Assembly (NCBI RefSeq): GCF_900176255.2
Contig: NZ_FXEG02000003.1
Span: 1,178,001-1,242,000 of the forward strand
Direction: 5' to 3'
Source of the DNA: Mycobacterium ahvazicum
GTDB lineage: Bacteria > Actinomycetota > Actinomycetes > Mycobacteriales > Mycobacteriaceae
Length of the DNA: 64,000 bases
The notes under the pieces were generated by a model. The model was not told the origin of the DNA and did no database searches. It saw only the letters and a program-made list of their open reading frames with translations. The translations under genes and the position numbers were made by a program. Each line of letters begins with the position of its first letter. Position 1 is the first letter of the stretch. Below are positions 8,134 through 16,635 of this stretch, in pieces.

Positions 8134-9430
8134 GATGCGCGCCCTCGAGCTCGTGGTCCTCCGACTCGGCCGGGCTCAGCAGCACGGTGCCGATCCGCAC
8201 CCGCCCGCGATGGTCGGGCCCACCCTCGGCCCGCAGCCGCAGGCCGTGCGAGACCACCTCGGCTCCGGGCAGCGGAACCCGGCCCAGCTCCAGTGCCAGC
8301 AGCCCGCCCACCGTGTCGACGTCGAGATCGTCGTCGAATTCGATGTCGTAGAGTTCGCCGACATCTTCGATCGGCAGCCGCGAAGACACCCGAAAGTGCT
8401 TGTCACCCAAGTCTTCTATCGGCGCGACCTCGGCCTCGTCGTATTCGTCGGCGATCTCACCGACGATCTCCTCCAGCACGTCTTCGATGCTGACCAGACC
8501 GGCGATCGCGCCGTACTCGTCGACGAGCAGCGCCATGTGGTTGCGGTCGCGCTGCATTTCGCGCAACAGCGCATCCAGCGGCTTGGAGTCGGGCACGAAG
8601 ACGGCCGGGCGCATCACCTGCGCCACCTTGATGTCGCGACCACCGTCAGGAGCCAAGAACGTCTGCTCGACAAGGTCTTTCAGATAGACCACGCCGACGA
8701 TGTCATCGACGTTCTCGCCGATCACCGGAATCCGCGAATGTCCGCTGCGCACCGCCAAATTGGTCGCCTGGCTGGCGAATTTGTCACTCTCGATCCAGAT
8801 CATCTCGGTGCGGGGCACCATCACCTCACGCGCCGGGGTGTCGCCGAGTTCGAACACCGACTCGATCATCCGGCGCTCGTCGGCGGCGACGACGCCGCGC
8901 TGCTGAGCCAGGTCGACGACTTCGCGCAACTCGATCTCGGACGCGAACGGCCCGTTTCGCAGGCCGCGGCCGGGGGTGAGCGCGTTACCGATGACCACCA
9001 GCAGGCGGCTGACCGGCATCAGCAGCGACGAAATGACCTGCAGCGGAATGGCCAACGCCAGTGAGATCGTGTACGCGTGCTGACGCCCGAGCGTGCGCGG
9101 GCCCACTCCGATCACGATGAAGCTGGTCAGCACCATGATGGTGGCGGCGCCGGACACCGCCCAGTTCAGGCCGAAGTTGTCGTACAGAAAGACCACCAGC
9201 AGTACGGTCGCGGTGACCTCGCACGTGATGCGTAGCAGCACCACCAGGTTGATGTAGCGCGGCCGGTCGGCCATCACCTTCGACAACGATCGTGCGCCGG
9301 GCCGCTCGTCGCGCACCAGCTCGGCCACCCGGGCCACCGACACCGTGCTGATGGCCCCGTCGATCGCCGCGAAGACCGCACCAAGAATTATCAACGCGAG
9401 CGCACCGAGGAGCTGAGATATCCCGGTCAA
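8126..9430 (-). CDS. CNNM/CorC-family membrane transporter (hemolysin-like)
   Basis: 434 residues, the size of Rv2366c. An N-terminal DUF21/CNNM membrane domain (about residues 1-185) has hydrophobic segments beginning ISQLLGALALIILGAVFAAID. A CBS pair follows (about 205-335), with SGHSRIPVIGENVDDIVGVVYLKDL and HMALLVDEYGAIAGLVSIEDVLEEIVGEI. The C-terminal CorC/HlyC domain (about 350-430) has FRVSSRLPIEDVGEL and DTVGGLLALELGRVP. CNNM/CorC proteins are linked to magnesium or cobalt export; the old name hemolysin is not supported by function. It is 5 bases upstream-separated from the next gene's stop and overlaps the Rv2365c-like gene, so it is part of the ybeY-era operon. Confidence 0.92.
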   Translation of the reverse strand: MTGISQLLGALALIILGAVFAAIDGAISTVSVARVAELVRDERPGARSLSKVMADRPRYINLVVLLRITCEVTATVLLVVFLYDNFGLNWAVSGAATIMVLTSFIVIGVGPRTLGRQHAYTISLALAIPLQVISSLLMPVSRLLVVIGNALTPGRGLRNGPFASEIELREVVDLAQQRGVVAADERRMIESVFELGDTPAREVMVPRTEMIWIESDKFASQATNLAVRSGHSRIPVIGENVDDIVGVVYLKDLVEQTFLAPDGGRDIKVAQVMRPAVFVPDSKPLDALLREMQRDRNHMALLVDEYGAIAGLVSIEDVLEEIVGEIADEYDEAEVAPIEDLGDKHFRVSSRLPIEDVGELYDIEFDDDLDVDTVGGLLALELGRVPLPGAEVVSHGLRLRAEGGPDHRGRVRIGTVLLSPAESEDHELEGAHHG

Positions 9431-9435
9431 CGGTG

Positions 9436-10704
9436 CTAATGCCTTGGCTCGGTCGCGGACTCTTTCTTGGCCTCGTCACTCTTGGCTCGACGGTTGAGCA
9501 AACCGGCGATCAGCACGACCGCCAGCACCAGCAGCCCGTACCGCACCGCCCACGGCCACCAGGGTTGGGACGGCGCAGCGGGCATGGCCGGTTGGGTCTG
9601 GTCCCCGTGCACGGCCAGCGTCACCAGGAAGTCGCCGTTGTCGGTCGGCCCGAAGCCCGGCAGTGACTGGGTCTTGCTGACCCTGATCTGCACGCCGCTG
9701 CTGGGATCGGTCACCTGGCCCCAGGCCACGGTGGTGTCGTCGAGCAGGAAGCTGTCCTGGCTGCCCGCGGGCTGACTTTCGTCGCGACCCAGCACCGCCA
9801 CCTGGCCGACCTGCACGATCTGGTTGTCGGCGGGGACTTCGGCCAGGACGGTCTGGTACAGCGTCGGGGGCGCCGGCGCGGCGTACTCCGGCGGCGGCGG
9901 ACCCTGCGAGTTGGGCGGCGGCACGAAGGCTCCGCCGTAGAAGCTGCCCGCGACCAGATAGCTTTCGCCGACCGCGGTGAACGGGACCAGGCCCGCGATG
10001 CCGGCATCCAGCACGATCCGGCCACCGGCCGGCAGGTACGCGTCCCGGGACGCGCCGTCGTAGGTGTAGCGGAAGGTCATCGCCTGGCTGAGCGGGTTGT
10101 ACAGGGTCGGGCGGTGATCCTCGTCGTAGTCGACGAAGTCCCAGTGCCGGGGCCGGACCAGCACCTTGTTGTCGGCCCTGATCTGCTCGATGTTTTCGCT
10201 GTGGTTGGTGATGACGTTCTGTACCTGCTGATTGAAGTCCGTCGAGGTCGGCGGTTTCGGCGGGTCGGCGGGATTAAGGCGCGCCACCGGTGCGGCCTTG
10301 GCCGCCGCGATCGCCTGCGGCGGTGCATCCAGCTTCTTCGGCGGTGCCACCACCCCGACGTTGCGGGGCGCACCCGGGGCCGGCGGATTGATCTTCGGGG
10401 TCTGCACCGGCGTCGCCGCCGGACGCGTGGGACTCGGCGGCAGGGGCAACGGCGGCGGCTCCGGGATGTACACCGGGGTGCTCGTCGGTGCCGGGGCCGG
10501 CCGCGGCGCCGGGGCGTTACACACGTTCGCGGTGTGATAGGCCTCGACATAGAACATGCAGTGCTGGCAGGACACGGGGTTTGCCCCCTCGCCGGCGCAC
10601 GGCGACGCCGCCGCCACGCCGGGCATGCTCACCAGCACCACCGAGGGTGCGAAGGCTATCGCGGCCGAAACCGCGATCCAGAGTGCTCGCTTCAAAAGGC
10701 TCAA
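9436..10704 (-). CDS. Secreted proline-rich protein with C-terminal membrane anchor, unknown function
   Basis: About 422 residues from a TTG at 10704 (TTGA overlap with the ybeY stop); a second TTG at 10695 would give the start KRALWIAVSAAIAFAP. The upstream frame to an ATG at 10794 lies within ybeY and is unlikely. A signal peptide (hydrophobic to about residue 30, ending GVAAA) is followed by a short Cys-containing segment with four Cys and a Pro-rich stretch (about 60-140), a folded domain, and a single membrane helix near the C-terminus (YGLLVLAVVLIAGLL) with a basic tail. Topology is therefore an extracytoplasmic domain anchored by its C-terminus. I do not recognise the family. I do not recall a gene here in M. 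tuberculosis, where CNNM and ybeY are adjacent. Confidence 0.75.
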   Translation of the reverse strand: MSLLKRALWIAVSAAIAFAPSVVLVSMPGVAAASPCAGEGANPVSCQHCMFYVEAYHTANVCNAPAPRPAPAPTSTPVYIPEPPPLPLPPSPTRPAATPVQTPKINPPAPGAPRNVGVVAPPKKLDAPPQAIAAAKAAPVARLNPADPPKPPTSTDFNQQVQNVITNHSENIEQIRADNKVLVRPRHWDFVDYDEDHRPTLYNPLSQAMTFRYTYDGASRDAYLPAGGRIVLDAGIAGLVPFTAVGESYLVAGSFYGGAFVPPPNSQGPPPPEYAAPAPPTLYQTVLAEVPADNQIVQVGQVAVLGRDESQPAGSQDSFLLDDTTVAWGQVTDPSSGVQIRVSKTQSLPGFGPTDNGDFLVTLAVHGDQTQPAMPAAPSQPWWPWAVRYGLLVLAVVLIAGLLNRRAKSDEAKKESATEPRH

Positions 10705-11234
10705 TTGTCGAAATACCTTGACTTGTCCAGCAACCGGCGGTCGCGCTCGTCCTGCCGGTCGTAGTGGTACGCCTCGACCTGGTCGGCTACCCACTCTTCG
10801 AGAAGCCGCCCCTGCAGGGCGAACATCTCCTTCTCTTCGTCGTGCTCGGCGTGGTCGTAGCCGAGCAGGTGCAGCACGCCGTGAATCGTCAACAGCGCCA
10901 ACTCTTGTCCGAGGCTATGGCCCGCCGCCGCTGCCTGCTCGGCGGCGAATTCCGGGCACAGCACGATGTCGCCCAGCATCGACGGCCCCGGCTCGGGCGC
11001 GTCCGGACGGCCACCAGGCTCGAGCTCGTCCATCGGGAAACTCATCACGTCGGTCGGGCCGGGCAGGTCCATCCAGCGCATGTGCAGGTCGGCCATCGCC
11101 GCGGTGTCCAGCAGCACCATCGACAGTTCAGCGCCCGGATTGACATCCATTTTGGCGATGACGAAGCGCGCGACGCTGACCAACTCCGCTTCGGAGATGT
11201 CGATGCCGGACTCGTTGGACACTTCGATCGTCAT
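10701..11234 (-). CDS. ybeY: Endoribonuclease YbeY, rRNA maturation
   Basis: 177-residue single-domain metallo-endoribonuclease involved in 16S rRNA 3' processing and ribosome quality control. The zinc-binding signature HGVLHLLGYDHAEHD (H-x3-H-x5-H type) is visible near residue 119. The family phrase DLPGPTDVMSFPMDE also occurs near residue 57. M. tuberculosis counterpart is Rv2367c. It lies 18 bases downstream of phoH and overlaps the Pro-rich secreted-protein frame by 4 bases. Its co-occurrence with phoH and era is a widely conserved RNA-metabolism cluster. Confidence 0.96.
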   Translation of the reverse strand: MTIEVSNESGIDISEAELVSVARFVIAKMDVNPGAELSMVLLDTAAMADLHMRWMDLPGPTDVMSFPMDELEPGGRPDAPEPGPSMLGDIVLCPEFAAEQAAAAGHSLGQELALLTIHGVLHLLGYDHAEHDEEKEMFALQGRLLEEWVADQVEAYHYDRQDERDRRLLDKSRYFDN

Positions 11235-11252
11235 GGCCTGCTCACCGAACCA

Positions 11253-12311
11253 TCATCGGCGATTTCGGGTTCCGGATGCCCGCCGAGCCGCCCGATTCAT
11301 GCCCGAGTCGGGTTCCTCAAACCTCGCGTAGGCGTCGACGATCTCCGAAACGAGCCGATGACGCACCACATCCACGCTGGTCAGCTCGGCGATGTAGATG
11401 TCGTCGACATCATCGAGGATGTCGACGGCCGACCGCAGGCCGGACCGGGCGCCGCCCGGCAGGTCGACCTGGGTCATGTCCCCGGTCACGACGATCTTGG
11501 ACCCGAAGCCAAGCCGCGTGAGGAACATCTTCATCTGTTCGGCGGTGGTGTTCTGCGCCTCGTCCAGAACGATGAACGCGGAGTTGAGCGTCCGTCCACG
11601 CATGTAGGCCAGCGGCGCCACCTCGATGACCCCGGCCGACATCAGCTTCGGAATCAGCTCGGGGTCCATCATGTCGTACAGCGCGTCATACAACGGTCGC
11701 AGGTACGGATCGATCTTCTCGCTCAGCGTGCCCGGCAAAAAACCCAGACGCTCACCGGCTTCCACCGCGGGCCGGGTCAATATGATCCGGCTGACCTGCT
11801 TCGACTGCAGCGCGTGGACCGCCTTGGCCATGGCCAGGTAGGTCTTGCCGGTACCGGCCGGGCCGACCCCGAACACGATCGTGTGGGCATCGATGGCGTC
11901 GACATACCGCTTCTGGTTCAGCGTCTTGGGCCGGATGGTCTTGCCGCGGCGCGCCAGGATGTCGAGGGTGAGCACCTCGGCGGGTGACGCGTCGCCGGTG
12001 CCGACCAGCATCGCGACACTGTGGCGCACCACCTCCGGGGTCAGCGATTGGCCGCCGGCCACGATCGCGATCAGCTCGGAGAGGGCGCGCTCGGCCAGCG
12101 CGACGTCGGCCGGTTCACCCGAGATGGTGACGGCGTTGCCGCGAACATGCAGGTCGGCGGCCAGGATGCGTTCGAGGGCGCGCAGATTCTCGTCCGACGA
12201 ACCCAGCAAGCCCACGACGAGATCAGGAGGGATGTCGATGCTGCTGCGAACCTGAGCGTCGGCCTGCAGGGCCCTAGCTGCGTCAGCAGCGTTGGTCTCG
12301 CGTGGCGTCAC
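11253..12311 (-). CDS. phoH: PhoH-family ATPase
   Basis: 352 residues, same length as M. tuberculosis PhoH1 (Rv2368c) and near-identical over the core. An N-terminal KH-like region (to about 110) precedes a RecA-like ATPase with Walker A GPAGTGKT (150-157), and Walker B IVLDEAQNT near residue 250. PhoH proteins are ATPases associated with RNA handling; the name from phosphate starvation does not by itself prove that regulation. The gene lies just upstream of ybeY, and the two-gene pair is broadly conserved. In the window no PE/PPE gene separates it from rsmE. Confidence 0.96.
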   Translation of the reverse strand: MTPRETNAADAARALQADAQVRSSIDIPPDLVVGLLGSSDENLRALERILAADLHVRGNAVTISGEPADVALAERALSELIAIVAGGQSLTPEVVRHSVAMLVGTGDASPAEVLTLDILARRGKTIRPKTLNQKRYVDAIDAHTIVFGVGPAGTGKTYLAMAKAVHALQSKQVSRIILTRPAVEAGERLGFLPGTLSEKIDPYLRPLYDALYDMMDPELIPKLMSAGVIEVAPLAYMRGRTLNSAFIVLDEAQNTTAEQMKMFLTRLGFGSKIVVTGDMTQVDLPGGARSGLRSAVDILDDVDDIYIAELTSVDVVRHRLVSEIVDAYARFEEPDSGMNRAARRASGTRNRR

Positions 12312-12366
12312 GTGGTTTCCGGTGCCTGCCTTCTCGGCTCGTCAGGGTTTGATCGGATGTCTCAGT

Positions 12367-13182
12367 CTACGCCGAGGGCTCCGTCTGGTCAGCTCCGAGC
12401 GGCTCCGCCGACTCGACCTCGGCGGTTTGCTCCCATCGCGCGGTGAGCACGCCGAGTGCGCCCAGGGCCACCGCGGCGGCCGTCGAAGTCCGCAGCACCT
12501 GCGGGCCCAGCCGTATCGCGACGGCGCCGGCGCCGGTCAGCAACGCGAGCTCATCCGGCGCGATACCTCCTTCGGGACCGACCACCACGAACAGCGAGTT
12601 CGCCCCCGCCACCGCGACGTCCGCGATGCCATCGGTCGCCGACTCGTGCAGTACCGCGACGGCCGCGCCGGCGGCCACCTCGTCGCGAATCCGCTGGACC
12701 AGTGCCGCCGTCGACAACACCCCGTCGACCGGTGGGATGTAGGCCCGTCGCGATTGCCGGGCCGCCGACCGGGCTACCGCACGCCAGCGGCGCAGCCCCT
12801 TCTCGACGCGGGCGCCCTGCCAGCTGGCCACGCAGCGGGCCGCCTGCCAGGCCAGGAACGCATCCGCGCCGGCCTCGGTGGCCAATTCGATCGCCAACTC
12901 CGAACGCTCGGATTTGGGCAGCGCCTGCACCACCGTCACCGGCGGCTTGCCGGGGTCGACGGTCCAGCGGTCCAGCACCCGGGCCCGTAAGCCGTCGCGC
13001 CCCGATTGGTCGACCACGCAGCGGGCCAGGCTTCCGGCGCCGTCGCCGAGCACCAATTCCTCGCCGGACCGGATCCGGCGCACCGTCGCGGCGTGGAATC
13101 CCTCGTCCCCGTCGACGACGGCCACCCCACCGGTGTCGGGCAGTGCTTCGACGTAGAACAGCTGAGAAATTCTAGCCACCAT
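12367..13182 (-). CDS. rsmE: 16S rRNA (uracil(1498)-N(3))-methyltransferase RsmE
   Basis: 271 residues. SPOUT-class methyltransferase that methylates U1498 of 16S rRNA using S-adenosylmethionine. An N-terminal PUA-like RNA-binding domain (to about residue 75) precedes the knotted domain with LPKSERSELAIELATEAGAD near residue 90, VVGPEGGIAPDE near residue 205 and the end of the knot LGPQVLRTSTAAAVALG near residue 230. Equivalent of Rv2372c. Spaced 23 bases after dnaJ2 on the same strand, so probably cotranscribed with hrcA-dnaJ2. Confidence 0.95.
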   Translation of the reverse strand: MVARISQLFYVEALPDTGGVAVVDGDEGFHAATVRRIRSGEELVLGDGAGSLARCVVDQSGRDGLRARVLDRWTVDPGKPPVTVVQALPKSERSELAIELATEAGADAFLAWQAARCVASWQGARVEKGLRRWRAVARSAARQSRRAYIPPVDGVLSTAALVQRIRDEVAAGAAVAVLHESATDGIADVAVAGANSLFVVVGPEGGIAPDELALLTGAGAVAIRLGPQVLRTSTAAAVALGALGVLTARWEQTAEVESAEPLGADQTEPSA

Positions 13183-13205
13183 CTGCGGGGACCCCTCAGA
13201 TCTGG

Positions 13206-14348
13206 CTAGCGCCCGGTGAAGGTCTCGCGCAGCCGGCTGAACAGCCCACCGCCGGCGTGCGTCGAGCGAACCTCGGGCACGTCGCGGCTGCGGCGGTTCT
13301 TCAGCTCGCGCAACAGTTCGCTGTCGTGGCCGTCGAGCCGGGTGGGGACCACCACCTCGACGTGGACGTGCAGATCGCCCCGGGGCGCCGAGCGCAGCTG
13401 CGGCATCCCGTGGCCGCGCAGCGTGATGACCGAACCCGGTTGTGTGCCAGGCGGAATGGTGATCTCGCTGGTGCCATCGAGGATGGCGTTGACGCTGAGG
13501 GTGGCGCCGAGCGCGGCGTCGACCATCGGCACCGAAACCGTGCAGTGCAGGTCGTCGCCGTCACGGACGAAGATGTCGTGGGTCTGCTCGTGCACCTCGA
13601 CGTAGAGGTCGCCGGCCGGCCCTCCCCCGGGCCCGACCTCACCCTGGGCGGCGAGCCTGACCCGCATGCCGTCGCCGACACCGGCGGGAATCTTGACGCT
13701 GATCTCGCGGCGGGCCCGCACCCGGCCGTCGCCCATGCACTGATGGCACGGGTCGGGGATGACCACGCCGACGCCGCGACAGGTGGGGCACGGTCGCGCC
13801 GTCACCATCTGACCCAGCAGCGAGCGCTGCACCGATTGCACCTCGCCGCGGCCACCGCAGGTGTCGCAGGGGATCGGCGCGGAGTCGCCGTTGGTGCCCT
13901 TGCCCTGGCAGCGGTCGCACAGCACCGCGGTGTCGACGGTGACCTGTTTGGTCACGCCGGTCGCGCACTCCTCGAGGTCCAGCCGCATCCGCAGCAGCGA
14001 GTCCGAGCCAGGCCGGACCCGGCCGATCGGACCGCGCGACGTCCCGCCCCCGCTGAAGCCGCCGCCGAAGAACGCCTCGAACACATCACCCAGGCCGCCG
14101 AACCCGCCGAACCCGCCGCCGGCGGCAGCGTTCTCCAGCGGATCGCCGCCGAGGTCGACGATCCGGCGTTTCTCGGGATCGCTCAGCACTTCGTAGGCGG
14201 CGCTGATCTCCTTGAACTTGGCCTGCGCAGCCTCGTCAGGGTTGACGTCCGGATGCAGTTCGCGCGCCAGCTTTCGGTATGCGCGTTTAATCTCCGCGTC
14301 GCCGGCGTTTTTGCTCACGCCCAGCAGCCCGTAATAGTCGCGTGCCAC
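13206..14348 (-). CDS. dnaJ2: Chaperone DnaJ (DnaJ2)
   Basis: 380-residue type I DnaJ co-chaperone. J domain at residues 1-70 with the HPD motif (ELHPDVNPDEA), a Gly/Phe-rich linker (about 75-105), and four zinc-binding CxxCxGxG repeats (CDRCQGKG, CDTCGGRG, CPTCRGVG, CHQCMGDG) between about residues 143 and 215, then the substrate-binding beta domains. Known DnaJ proteins stimulate DnaK ATPase. The gene is 67 bases downstream of hrcA; this hrcA-dnaJ2 pair is separate from the dnaK-grpE-dnaJ1 operon in mycobacteria. Confidence 0.97.
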   Translation of the reverse strand: MARDYYGLLGVSKNAGDAEIKRAYRKLARELHPDVNPDEAAQAKFKEISAAYEVLSDPEKRRIVDLGGDPLENAAAGGGFGGFGGLGDVFEAFFGGGFSGGGTSRGPIGRVRPGSDSLLRMRLDLEECATGVTKQVTVDTAVLCDRCQGKGTNGDSAPIPCDTCGGRGEVQSVQRSLLGQMVTARPCPTCRGVGVVIPDPCHQCMGDGRVRARREISVKIPAGVGDGMRVRLAAQGEVGPGGGPAGDLYVEVHEQTHDIFVRDGDDLHCTVSVPMVDAALGATLSVNAILDGTSEITIPPGTQPGSVITLRGHGMPQLRSAPRGDLHVHVEVVVPTRLDGHDSELLRELKNRRSRDVPEVRSTHAGGGLFSRLRETFTGR

Positions 14349-14415
14349 GCCTGACCTTTCTGGGCCTTTTTAAGGCCGATTTACCACGTGTGTCCACAAA
14401 CCTGATGGTGCGCGA

Positions 14416-15447
14416 TCATCGAGCACCCAGGACTTCGCCAATATAAAGAGCAACCGCGGCCACGCTGGCGATAGTTCCCGGATAGTCCATTCGGGTGGGC
14501 CCCAGCACCCCCATCCCGCCGTACACGGTGTCCATGGTGCCGTACGCGGTCGACACCATCGAAGTGCCCGCCATCTGCTCGACCGCGGTCTCGTGGCCGA
14601 TGCGCACCGTCACCTTGCCCGCCTCCTGCTGAGCCGCCAGCAACCGCAGCACCACCACCTGCTCCTCGAGTGCCTCCAGGATGGAGCGCAACGAACCGCC
14701 GAAATCCGCCGAGTTGCGGGTCAGGTTCGCGGTGCCGCCCATCAGCAGGCGCTCTTCGGTGTGCTCCACCAGCGACTCCAGCAACACCGTCGCCGACCGG
14801 CCGATCGCGTCGCCCAGGCCGCCGGCGCCGCCCAGCTGCTGTGCCAGGTCTGCCACCGCGACCGAGGCCGCGGAGAGCTTCTTGCCTTCCAGCGCCTGGC
14901 CCAGGATCTCGCGCAGCTGCGAGAGCTGATGGTCGTCGATGACGTCGCCGAGCTCGACGATGCGCTGATCCACCCGGCCGGATTCGGTGATGACCACCAT
15001 CAACAGCCGGGCCGGGGTCAACGCGATCACTTCCAGATGCCGAACCGTCGACGTCGACAGCGTCGGGTACTGCACCACGGCCACCTGACGGGTCAGCTGA
15101 GCCAACAGCCGCACCGCCCGGCGCAATACGTCGTCCAGGTCGACGCCGGATTCCAGGAAGCTCTGGATCGCCTTTCGCTCCGCCGACGACAACGGCTTGA
15201 CGTCATCGATCCGGTCGACGAACTCGCGATAGCCCTTCTCGGTGGGCACCCGCCCGGAACTGGTGTGCGGCTGGGTGATGTAGCCCTCGGCCTCCAGCAC
15301 CGCCATATCGTTGCGGATGGTGGCGCTGGACACGCCGAGATTGTGGCGCTCGACGAGCGACTTCGATCCGATGGGCTCCTTGGTCGCGACGAAGTCGGCG
15401 ACGATGGCGCGCAGTACCTCGAAGCGACGCTCGTCAGCACTGCCCAT
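14416..15447 (-). CDS. hrcA: Heat-inducible transcription repressor HrcA
   Basis: 343 residues. Represses groE-type heat-shock genes through the CIRCE operator in known members. N-terminal winged helix (about 1-80) with the helix-turn-helix SLVERHNLGVSSATIRNDMAVLE and wing GYITQPHTSSGRVPTEKGYR; the C-terminal two-thirds is the dimerisation/GAF-like and ligand-sensing part. Size is normal. An AAGGAGGT ribosome site 8 bases upstream fixes the ATG at 15447. No CIRCE inverted repeat was seen in its own upstream region. Confidence 0.96.
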   Translation of the reverse strand: MGSADERRFEVLRAIVADFVATKEPIGSKSLVERHNLGVSSATIRNDMAVLEAEGYITQPHTSSGRVPTEKGYREFVDRIDDVKPLSSAERKAIQSFLESGVDLDDVLRRAVRLLAQLTRQVAVVQYPTLSTSTVRHLEVIALTPARLLMVVITESGRVDQRIVELGDVIDDHQLSQLREILGQALEGKKLSAASVAVADLAQQLGGAGGLGDAIGRSATVLLESLVEHTEERLLMGGTANLTRNSADFGGSLRSILEALEEQVVVLRLLAAQQEAGKVTVRIGHETAVEQMAGTSMVSTAYGTMDTVYGGMGVLGPTRMDYPGTIASVAAVALYIGEVLGAR

Positions 15448-15455
15448 CGGTTGCT

Positions 15456-15479
15456 ACCTCCTTGATCGCGTCCATTTTA
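15456..15479 (-). promoter_or_regulatory. hrcA promoter -10 and ribosome binding site
   Basis: On the minus strand TAAAAT at 15474-15479 matches the mycobacterial -10 pattern and is followed by AAGGAGGT at 15456-15463, 8 bases before the hrcA ATG. This would give a short leader of roughly 20 bases. No clear -35 was found. Confidence 0.45.
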
Positions 15480-15613
15480 CGGTCTCATACGACGCGCTGA
15501 CCTCGCTGCGCGAGCATCTGCTGCGCACGTCCGGCAACTTTGCGGCTAGCCTGTTCAGCAGGTATCCGCAGGTTTTTCTAGGGCCTCGACGACGCATCGG
15601 AGAAGATCTACCA

Positions 15614-15955
15614 ATGATTTTCAAGGGCGTACGAGAAGGCAAGCCCTACCCGGAACACGGGCTCTCCTACCGGGACTGGTCCCAGATACCCCCGCAGCAG
15701 ATCCGGCTCGACGAATTGGTGACCACGACGACGGTCCTGGCGCTGGACCGGCTGCTCTCCGAAGACTCCACCTTTTACGGCGATCTGTTCCCGCACGCGG
15801 TGCGGTGGAAAGGCATCATCTACCTCGAGGACGGCCTGCATCGCGCGGTCCAAGCCGCGCTGCGGAATCGCACCGTGTTCCATGCCCGGGTATACGACAT
15901 GGATGTGCCGCTGAGCCAGCAGACCCAGGGATCGGGTTCCACGTTCGGGCACTAG
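15614..15955 (+). CDS. Rv2375-like conserved protein
   Basis: 113 residues from the ATG at 15614. The N-terminus MIFKGVREGKPYPEHGLSYR and the downstream IPPQQIRLDELVTTTTVLAL match Rv2375, a 105-residue protein conserved in actinobacteria, as I recall it. The fold and role are unknown; the sequence is mixed alpha/beta with no signal peptide or membrane segment, and a rather basic, conserved core (HAVRWKGIIYLEDGLHRAVQAALRNR). The frame stays open about 300 bases upstream, overlapping hrcA on the other strand, but that part has no homology. Divergent from hrcA. Confidence 0.85.
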   Translation: MIFKGVREGKPYPEHGLSYRDWSQIPPQQIRLDELVTTTTVLALDRLLSEDSTFYGDLFPHAVRWKGIIYLEDGLHRAVQAALRNRTVFHARVYDMDVPLSQQTQGSGSTFGH

Positions 15956-16038
15956 CCCGGTCACGTTCGTGCGTCGCCGGGTGTCGACCTAATGAGGCCC
16001 AAAACGGGTCCGCACTAGGACTATTCGGGAGGTTCGCC

Positions 16039-16635
16039 ATGTCCCGGCTTCAGGGAGTCTCGGACCACGACGCCAGCCTGGGCGCCAAGATCGCCTTCTT
16101 CTTCACCAGGCGCAAGCTCGGGCGGATGGCCGGCCTGGAAACGGCCGGCATGCTCGAGCCGCTGCGGATGTATGCCCACATCCCCGCGTTGCTCAGCGCC
16201 ATCGGCAAGCTGGAAATGGCCGAATCGAAGCTGGACATCCTGTGCCCGCGCCACCGCGCACTGGCCGAGCTGAAGGCGGCGACGACGGTGCGCTGCGAGT
16301 ACTGCATCGACCTCGGTTCGCAGATCGCCCGCCGGTGGGGCATCACCGACGACGAACTGGTGGGCATGGCCGATTACCGCGACGCCGCGTGCTTCGACGA
16401 CGTCGACAAGCTGATCCTGGAGTACGCCACCGCGATGAGCCGGACCCCGGTCGAGGTGACCGACGAGCTGTTCGACGCGTTGCGCGCCCACTTCGACACC
16501 CCGCAGCTGGTCGCCCTGACCCACGTCATCAATCTGGGCAATCTGCGTGCCCGGTTCAATGTCGCGCTCGGCATCGGCTCGTCCGGCTTCTCCGGCAACC
16601 GGGTGTGCGCCCTGCCCGAATCCGGCCGCGCGTGA
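16039..16635 (+). CDS. Carboxymuconolactone decarboxylase (AhpD-like) family protein
   Basis: 198 residues, all-helical AhpD/CMD fold. The redox motif C-E-Y-C in TTVRCEYCIDLGSQ (near residue 94) with a nearby acidic residue is typical of the AhpD-like members that act as thiol peroxidase-type reductants. A GGGAGG ribosome site precedes the ATG. The stop overlaps the GTG start of the next gene, an ECF sigma factor, by 4 bases (GTGA). Such pairings (a COE gene: CMD family, oxidoreductase or epimerase, next to an ECF41 sigma factor) are established, so the protein is probably linked to the regulon of that sigma factor. Confidence 0.88.
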   Translation: MSRLQGVSDHDASLGAKIAFFFTRRKLGRMAGLETAGMLEPLRMYAHIPALLSAIGKLEMAESKLDILCPRHRALAELKAATTVRCEYCIDLGSQIARRWGITDDELVGMADYRDAACFDDVDKLILEYATAMSRTPVEVTDELFDALRAHFDTPQLVALTHVINLGNLRARFNVALGIGSSGFSGNRVCALPESGRA

